Of a DNA stretch of 64,000 bases, positions 56,707 through 64,000 are shown piece by piece (position 1 is the stretch's first letter; each line of letters starts with the position of its first letter). The notes under the pieces were generated by a model, which worked only from the letters and a program-made list of their open reading frames with translations, was not told the origin of the DNA and ran no database searches. The DNA is from Pholiota molesta (taxonomy: Eukaryota; Basidiomycota; Agaricomycetes; Agaricales; Strophariaceae): the NCBI GenBank assembly GCA_014925825.1, contig JACGCK010000024.1:434001-498000 (forward strand). Reading direction: 5' to 3'. The translations under genes were made by a program, and so were the position numbers.

Positions 56707-59107
56707 CTATCTACTGCCCGGATACACTTGTACAAGATCTGAGACAGGGCATTCATGGTCTGGGTTCTTTTTGGTCGGTCTTTTCATTCCTGGCTTCCGT
56801 ATCACACACCGACCCTCCACGATCTCGACGACCTTGAAGTGCAAACCCTGCATTTCCCCTGCCCTGAGCGTGACCAGATCGCCCTTGGAATCCGGTAGCA
56901 GCGCATCCACAGACTCAAAGGAAAGCGATCTATAAGCCGCCTTGTCCCTCACTCTGACTTGATCATTCTCTACACCCATGAACTCCACACATGGACTTTC
57001 CACTGTAGGGTCAGTCGACCTGAGCTTGAGCCTCGAATTTCCGAAACCTGGATCATCTAGCCAATGAACAGGACGGCTAGGCCGATCCTGCGGAACTGGG
57101 GTCTGAGATGAAGGATCCCATGCAGGACTCAGATGTGACGATGTGTGGGATGAAGGATCCCAAGCAGGTGTCAGTCCAGCCAAATCGGAGGGGGCAGATG
57201 TCGCCAACGTCGATGGTGTCACAACCTGGGCTCGGTTGCCTCAACAAATAGCCACTGGCACATCCTCATGGGTCCTGCTAGATAGTGAGCCGCTTAGGAA
57301 CCATAGGTCCATACACACGACAGAATAAGCCTTACAAATGGAGGAGATCAGCTAACTCAATTCTAGTCGAATGTTGCAGCCGTGAATCTAGTTGTAGAAA
57401 GGCCCATCCATCCGGAGTTGTTGACGTGATTCGCCCTTTGTATCCTTTGAGCTGATGCAGCCCAATAACCATGACCCGTTTGCCAATGTAAACATCGTTG
57501 GGGTTTTTTCCACCGAGCTTCCCCACTTAGGATAATCCTCCCGAGGTCGAAGACCTGTGATCACCGTGGGGGTATGGAATTCCACGTCCATCTTTGGCAC
57601 ATCGACCTGTATGTACGAAGTCAGCAAGCACGGTTCATGATAAATAAGGTAGATTGACCTCGATGTTGTCTTGAATGTTCAAGACGCGTATCCTGTCCGC
57701 TGAAATTCCGATTACCCAACCGACTAGGCCTTTCCTTTCTCCATCAACAACTACAACCTGATCCCCGATGTCGAAAGCCGCCTGCACACTGTCCTGCAAC
57801 ATATCTTCAATAATATCTTGAGAAGGCAGGTAAACGGCGACTTCATTCTCCTTCATCTCCACCACATTGCCAAGCATCCCAAGATAAGTTCCTACCATCA
57901 CCTTGACCCTATCTCTGATGTTCATGCGCGTTTGAATAATCATACGGTCTGTCTGCACCGCCGTCTCCATTGAAAGCAGGGAAGTCGAGCGAAATACAGC
58001 CAATTCGGCGGAGGATGGCAGTGTCTCCAGCAAGGGAAGAATATCGATGTCGTCCAAATCGACCAGTAGCAGGCCCTCGGCGGAAAACGTTTGCTTGTTC
58101 CAAATGAATCGGCCATGCTCGTCGTCCTCCACAAGGGATAGGCCAACCTGGACCTCCAACACTGTGCGTTCAACGAGCGCTTGTCGCGGCCGAGATTGGC
58201 CGCCACGAACATCCTCCAAAACGAGTCTTGGAAATCAAGGCAAGATATTTCTTGCGACTTCCTTCAACCTTCTCTATCAGACCAGTGTCGCCCTGGTACC
58301 AATGCCATTTCTTCTTCTTTCCCCCAACCCTCGCCCACTGTTGACACGCATGCCGAGAAGAGGCGAAGTTTAGTATCTTCGGAATGTCTTCTCGAGGAAC
58401 GAGTGATATTCGCAAAGGGTCCAGTTCTGCTAGCGACCGCGCCAATTTGGTGGCTTGCGCAAACCCGGTCACTTCTGCATAGATACGGCCTGGGATGGGA
58501 GTCGCAACGATGGACGAGGCTAAAACCTCGGGGGTGGACGGATGGCAGGCTCGCTGTAGAACTTTGAATGGAATAGTTTCCTCCTCTCCAATCTGTAAAC
58601 CATGAATATTTAGAAAAAGCAAATATAAGGGCGTAAAACTCACTCTACATCCGATCTCCCATAACATGTCTGTGTTCTGTAGCTGATACCCGATATCCTT
58701 GTCAGACTGGTATTCTCGAGCGCTGGAGTGCCACTGGAGCCGCCTGGCCATTTGCTGCCATTTGCTGACAATGTTGTTGTTCTCGTTCTCGTCCTCGTCC
58801 TCGTCTGCCTGGGTTATGCTCCGATACAGGGTCGAGTGGCCCTCATCTGTGTTGTCATAATCATCCTCTAATGTTGGAATTTCAGTTATTTCAAGGCAAC
58901 ATTAGGGCGATTTTCACTTGCCAGCGAGGAATTCATCATCCTCGTCTTGCCCCTCCTCTTCTTCAGAATCTTCGTCAGCGATAGCCTCCAAGTCCATGAA
59001 TATATTCTGGTTCATGGGCATGTTGAGTCTGTGTTTCTCATTTCTTTTACTTCATTTAACGAACCTTGGTAGTTCGTTGTCTTTTACGCGGGCGCGCAGA
59101 TTCTGAC
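56707..59107 (-). CDS. Spt5-like KOW-repeat protein (transcription elongation factor paralogue)
   Basis: Resembles the core of Spt5/NusG-type elongation factors that bind RNA polymerase II. An acidic N-terminus (DLEAIADEDSEEEEGQDEDD) precedes SAREYQSDKDIGYQLQNTDM. The NGN-like domain has GRIYAEVTGFAQATKLARSL and ISLVPREDIPKILNF. At least four KOW modules follow: ARVGGKKKKWHWYQGDTGLI, RVKVMVGTYLGMLGNVVEMK, GDQVVVVDGERKGLVGWVIG and GKRVMVIGLHQLKGYKGRIT; LVTLRAGEMQGLHFKVVEIV is a likely fifth. One intron uses a GC donor (GCAAGT, about 58918). Problems: a one-base break at about 57527 and an in-frame TGA near 57240. The start is uncertain (59107 or 59021). It is shorter than true Spt5 and lacks the C-terminal CTR, so a diverged paralogue or pseudogene. 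Confidence 0.65.
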
Positions 59108-59725
59108 ATTTGTATTTTTTGGTCTACCACAGTAATAACTAACTAACTAAAGATGATGAACGTAGCGGAGAAGAAAGAAGACCTTGGGCGGCAACCATGG
59201 CATTAATACTGCCAAACACTTTAGGGTGGGTTCTCATTTGCGGTTGAACACGGGGGAAGCGCAGCAAGCTCCCGAATGATGCGGTGCTGGCCCGCCAGCG
59301 TGGGACAAGGTTGGTAAGCTGGTTCCAGAACCAGCTTACCAACCTTGTCCCACGCTGACGGCCTGCCGAGCCGTGAGACCGAAACCTGTCCACGCTGGCG
59401 GGCCAGCACCGGCAGGTCACGCCCAAGGTTCTCCAAATCGGGAACTTCAACCAACTTCAACCAACACGTGTAAAATGAGAACCGACCCTAAATTGATAGC
59501 TACTATTTAGACTCCCGCTTCTTGACTTTGCCCTTCTTTTCTGACTTCCATCTTCAGTTGTAGTATAGCGTCTGGTAGTTAGATTGACTGCTATTTAATA
59601 GGATACAATACAACGCGATTAATAGACGATAGATAGATACTAAGACTAAAGTAGTGTAGCCCAAATTGTTAAAAAACAAAAAGTAGAGAACTTTGTCACT
59701 TCGACAATAGAAAGTTATCGATAAC
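59108..59725. promoter_or_regulatory. Divergent intergenic region of the Spt5-like/JmjC pair
   Basis: The 5' ends of two opposing genes are about 620 bp apart, and nearly half of that is the hairpin MITE. The remainder (59493-59725) is AT-rich with no other gene seen. Confidence 0.5.
59220..59492. mobile_element. 273-bp hairpin MITE between divergent genes
   Basis: The ends are inverted: TTTAGGGTGGGTTCTCATTT on the left and, reversed, TTTAGGGTCGGTTCTCATTT on the right. The centre is a perfect inverted repeat with 30-bp arms (59296-59325 and 59328-59357) and a 2-nt loop. An outer 21-bp dyad joins 59283-59303 with 59390-59410. A TA flanks the GGGT termini on both sides (TA-GGGT...ACCC-TA), which would suit a Tc1/mariner-type duplication. 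No coding potential; it could also form an RNA hairpin if transcribed. Confidence 0.75.
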
Positions 59726-62700
59726 ATGTCAGATAACAATGCCGAAGACCGTATGTCCTGATGTTTGTTGTACCAGGGACCATCCTATTGATTGCCCGTC
59801 TATTCCAGTTATCCATTTCCGAGGCAAATGCGCCCTCATAAGAGACTACCCTCTGCACCTCATAAATTTTCGCAGCAGTCTGGTTGACATGTTCCCAGAA
59901 GACAACCCATATCGCGTACGTGCTTGCAATATTTCTCATTGTCTTATCTGCTGACCAGACCTCTAGACCGTTGCAATCAACGTTCAAAACTACGAACGAA
60001 TGCTCTCCACGTCGGAAACGCCTGGGGTTAGGTTACTTCGCCATTTTCTTGGTGACCCGACCATTGACAACGATACCGCGTCGATGGCTACCAACGGGAC
60101 AGCCCAACTCAAAATGAAGTATCACGACCGGGTGTCAGCTCTACTGGCGGCTTATCGTCTATTGGACTTGGAGATACTTCGTTTGGGCACAGTACCAACG
60201 ATACCAACGCCATTATATCCGAAGTCGCTCACCCCTCAGATGGTTGAGCATGGGAAGGTCAAGCCAACGTGGAAGAAACTCGAAAAATGGCAAGACATCA
60301 TCATCAACTTCCGCCAATCCCTGAGGACGGGATTGCAGCCAGTCCAAGGCCTAGTCACCGACATGCCATCGCCATTACGCGGGTCGCTTGCTCACCTCCA
60401 AGGACTGTCTGATTCGCATGCGGGCCAAAAGCTCGGTACCTTGATCCAAAATTTTCGCGGCGCGGCTCTGCATTTGACGTTGATCAAAGAAACCGCGGAT
60501 TTCCGTAACACCAAACTGCCAGGAATTCCCGAATCGATTGCTGCGTTGGTTGCCGGGGATCAGCCTGTGGTAAATGTTGCTGGACTGCCTCTAACGAAAT
60601 ACGACCTCCACACACGCGAGAAGATGCGGGACTACCTTAATGACCATAGCAGTGGCGAGCTGAGCTTGCCGCTGCACTTGTCTCTGTTGTTGACCCCGCT
60701 TTGCTTGTTAATGCCCGTAGCCCATGTGAAGGGCAGATTTCGTCGGCCATCGCTTTCTGAGGTATGTCTTCATTATGTACCTGTCGATGGTCTATCACTC
60801 AAGCTCTTTGGGCAGCTCTCCCGCGCCCTTGGCAATGAAAAGCCAGAAATTCTGACGAGGGTTGAGAACGAGATCTGGAAGGCCCTATGGATGATTAACG
60901 AGGACTCCAGCATGCCAGTCATCATCAAGGCATTCCAGCAACTCGCCGATTCTGACGTATTTCATGAAGTAGTCGGTATACATGCTACAGACCCCGCGTT
61001 CTCCTTCTTCAGACGTGCGTTGTTCTGCTATTTTTTATATCGATACAAAAGCTAAGTCAATCTCCAGCTCTTGGGAATAACGCCGCCACGTCGCAAGTGA
61101 GGAGCGAAGACAGCACTGTGAATGCGTTCCCTCTGTCGCAACTTGTCACGCCCAGGTTCCAAGAATTGGACGCCGATGCTGATATGGATATGGATACGAC
61201 GCAGGGGGTGCGCGAGACTGTTGGAACGGTGGGACAGGATAGCGCGGCGATGGATGTAGACGGCGCTGAACAAGGCGTAAACCATGGTCAGAAGGAGGTA
61301 ACCGGTCAGGAGAAGGAATCTGAGGAGCCCAAGACGAGTGGAACGATTCAGGATACCGCGGAGATGGATGTAGACGGCGATCAACAAGGGCCAAAAGATG
61401 GAGAGATGGATGTAAATGGACACGAGAAGGAATCAGACGATGCAGGACGTAGAGCGAAGGACGTAGAGAACGCAGAAAAGGTACCTGATGGCGAAGAGGA
61501 ACTGGCTGTCAACCAGCAGCCGTTGAAGCAGAAACAGGCAGAAAGTCTGACAAGGACGATGAGGATGGAGAAGGCGAGGATGAAGCGGAAGAGGAGCCAG
61601 AGGTTCAGGTGGAAGAGGAACTGGCTGTCAACCAGCATCCGTTGAAGCAGAAACAGGCTGAGAAGTCTGACGAGGACGATGAGGATGGAGAAGGCGAGGA
61701 TGAAGATGAAGAGGAGGGAGAGGTTCAGGTGGACGAGAGAGGTGAGGATGAAGACGAAGATGATGAAGAAAATGAGGAAGAAAATGAAGACAACGAGGGC
61801 ACTGGTGCAGGAATTGGGCGAGCACCTCGACTGTCTCGAAAGCGTCCAGCGAAAAGTTACGCGGAAGGAAAAAGAGGCACAAAGCGACGTAAAAAACACT
61901 CGTCCGCCGCGGTGGTGAATGAAGAGGAACAGGTGCAGGATCAAGAGGAGGAGTCAGAAGAAGAGATGGAAGTCTCCCGATGGGTGAAACTAGAGGAGGA
62001 CATCTTCGTATGTTTATTCGCTAATTCTCTGAGAAGACTTGAATAACACTAGTCAGGTGGAGGCTGCATTTTGCAACCTGGATATATCGAAAACCGGCAA
62101 GGAAAAGTTGCGTCTGGGACGCAAGGTAAAAGCGTGGGGTCCGAAAGAGGAGTCACTGGAGTTTGAGCCCGTGTGCCATGTACGCATGCCCGTTTGTTGA
62201 CATTCAGATACAAAAAAATCTAATCAGGGGTGTAGAACGAGGAAACGTTACGAATTTTGCAATTGTTGGTTGCGCGAGTTGAAGAATGTTACGCATATGA
62301 AAAGCCTTTGCATGCGAAATACGACGGCCAAGGTACCCGTAAAGAGTCTGTTTTCAAGATCTTAAGCGAAGAAGAGTTCATCGCGTTGGAGGACTCAGCG
62401 TGCAAGAGATACTGCGCCGACAGAACATCGTAGTGACAGGCATGCGACGCAGACAACGAAGCTTTGAAGAAGCTCTGCTAGATCTCGCTCCATTAGATTC
62501 GGTCACCAGTATTCATGGTGAGTATTGCATTCTTCAAGTCCAACAGTTGACTGATTTTTGTATAAAGACCAGAGCTACAATCCTGATTATCACGGATGTG
62601 TTCGTACGGGCAGGGTGGCTGATATTCTCGATGCCTCCCGTTCACCTGACTCTAAGATTTTGAACGCTCTGGAATTTCCTGACCCTTTCGCAGGGATTGA

Positions 62701-64000
62701 GAGATCGACTTTTTCTTCCGACTCGCATGCTCTGGCGAGCGTATACAGGCAGGAAGGATGGGTCAAAACTGCCATACCAACTGAGCATGTCCGGTGGGGA
62801 TTGGCGGCCACTACGGGGGCTTTCCATCGCTGGCATATCGACAGCGACGGCTTTGGTACTTTTATTGATCCTGTGGCCGGTTCGAAATGGTGGATTGTTG
62901 CTCGCCCAAGGGGCAATCTAGAGCACGATTGGTTCCAAGAGACTAAGTGGCTGAAGAACGATGCATTTGACCTGGACAAAGACGGTAAAGGGCTGTTCGA
63001 TGTCGAGGCCATCCTTCTGCAGCCTGGTTCCAGACTGTAAGTCCTACCATTCGTATTTCACGTCCCATAAATTAACATCTGAGATCTACAATAGCATCAT
63101 GCGACCGAACACCCTTCACGCGGTGTATACACCTGAACACGCTGTTTGTCGAGGAGGGCATTTTTATGCAACCTCCACAATGCAAGATACCTTTGTAGGG
63201 CTGGTACACGCCTTCATATGCGACAAGTTCATCACCAACACCAGCCATGCACCCTCGCATTTATCTTGGCAGAAATGATAAATTTCTACCACACCGCCCT
63301 AGTGAAAAACAATTTGCGTGCTAATGGTGGGTCGTCTTGAGCTTGTTCCTCTCGACTTCTAGTTTTAAAATCTCACTAGATCCAGCGCGTCATCACGTAC
63401 CCGCTTTGAAGACGGAGGAATCTCTTATGGATTTCCTGGTTGTATGCGGTCTCGGAGTGTTGATCAACGTCCTATCTCTCGAGACCTATACAGCGCCCGG
63501 GTTGAATGGCAGGTTCGCAATGGACAAAACACAAGCGCAGCAATGGAAGAAATACGACATCAATGCGCTTTCTGAAGATGATAGAAAACTGTATTGTTTG
63601 GCCAGAGCACAGTCATTCGAACTCATTGCATGGCTCAACTGGAACTTTTCCACTGGGTTAGAGAATATACCCATGGAGTCGTTGTTCACAATCATGTTGA
63701 CCAACATGTGCAAAATGTTATGCGACTACAAGTGGCGGGCCGACAAGGAAGAAATCAAGTGTATGGCTGATTTTACCCTCGAAAGGCTCCAGGGGCAGAT
63801 CACCGGCGTGTTGGCATTAGCTGCAAACAGGAATCCAGAGCAGGTGAAATCTGCTACGAGCGAAATTAATGCGTCGAAGTGGAACCTTCCGATGAATAAT
63901 AGTGTGGCGCAGACGATATTGCCACGCGTGGTGGGTGGGCTCAAATTCAGGAAAATCAATCGGGAAAAGTCATACGAACGATTGCCTCAGGCAGAATTGT
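59726..64000 (+). CDS. JmjC-like 2-oxoglutarate/Fe(II) protein with acidic linker (partial at 3' end)
   Basis: Starts MSDNNAEDLIHFRGKCALIR (first intron 59750-59799). The N-terminal half is helical: NVQNYERMLSTSETPGVRLL, KYHDRVSALLAAYRLLDLEI and GSLAHLQGLSDSHAGQKLGT. A long acidic linker (61.1-62.0 kb, MDVDG repeats and Asp/Glu runs) contains a basic KRRKKH patch. The catalytic-type domain has AAFCNLDISKTGKEKLRLG upstream, then the HxD iron pair in HRWHIDSDGFGTF (62834-62842), Lys in GSKWWIVARP, and the distal His in RPNTLHAVYTPEH (63117-63119). All three iron ligands are present, so demethylase or hydroxylase activity is possible. Two one-base breaks, at about 61543 and 63273. The gene runs off the window. 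Confidence 0.7.
61493..61735 (+). repeat. Tandem duplication of an about 120-bp coding unit
   Basis: Both units read GAGGAACTGGCTGTCAACCA, then AAGCAGAAACAGGC, GACGATGAGGATGGAGAAGG and GAGGTTCAGGTG. Unit 1 has GCAGAAAGTCTGAC where unit 2 has GCTGAGAAGTCTGAC, one base fewer, which breaks the frame in unit 1 only. Confidence 0.85.

Noticed and set aside
59475..59495. CCCTAAA as a telomeric repeat remnant
   Set aside because: It occurs once per end as part of the MITE terminal repeat and is not in tandem.

Overview
The window is nuclear DNA from a filamentous basidiomycete, most likely an Agaricomycete. Genes are split by many short (about 45-70 nt) GT-AG introns, intergenic gaps are short, and several proteins have a mushroom-type repertoire: aryl-alcohol-dehydrogenase-like aldo/keto reductases, a secreted GH16 glucanase, a JmjC-type protein and a KOW/Spt5-like paralogue. 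All functional calls come from reading translations; no database search was run.

Layout. 1-2.4 kb: the tail of an unknown gene and a 1.25-kb DNA element with short terminal inverted repeats (TIRs). 2.4-9.8 kb: AKR1 (+), a PPPDE-thioredoxin-PUL fusion (+), and a DEAH-box RNA helicase of the DHX33/Dhr2 type (-). 9.8-18.4 kb: a rearranged block in which the helicase 5' end and the divergent promoter are present twice in direct orientation (about 8.68-10.09 and 16.90-18.37 kb). About 6.8 kb of unrelated, partly AT-rich DNA lies between them. 18.3-26.0 kb: a cohesin-loader gene (Scc2/Mis4/NIPBL family). 26-44 kb: Sec14-type lipid transfer protein, an acidic-tailed membrane protein, GH16 glucanase, AKR2, epoxide hydrolase, carnitine acyltransferase, an EBP-family sterol isomerase homologue and a membrane protein. 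44-51.5 kb: repeats, dominated by a 4.5-kb element with about 660-bp TIRs. 51.5-56.6 kb: minus-strand genes of unknown function, each preceded by a cluster of GTACAAnnTTGTAC-like dyads. 56.7-64 kb: a divergent Spt5-like/JmjC pair with a 273-bp hairpin MITE in the shared upstream region.

Two themes stand out. First, many genes between about 28 and 41 kb and between 53 and 63.3 kb are intact apart from isolated frame breaks, nearly all of which would need one extra base at or near a short homopolymer. This suggests base-calling loss or very young pseudogenes. The genes in 2.3-27.4 kb and 41.4-44 kb show no such breaks. Second, a formerly simple divergent gene pair (helicase/cohesin loader) has been split by a duplication, leaving a truncated helicase copy and a possible chimeric transcription unit starting at the duplicated loader start codon.

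No tRNA, rRNA or CRISPR array was found by eye.
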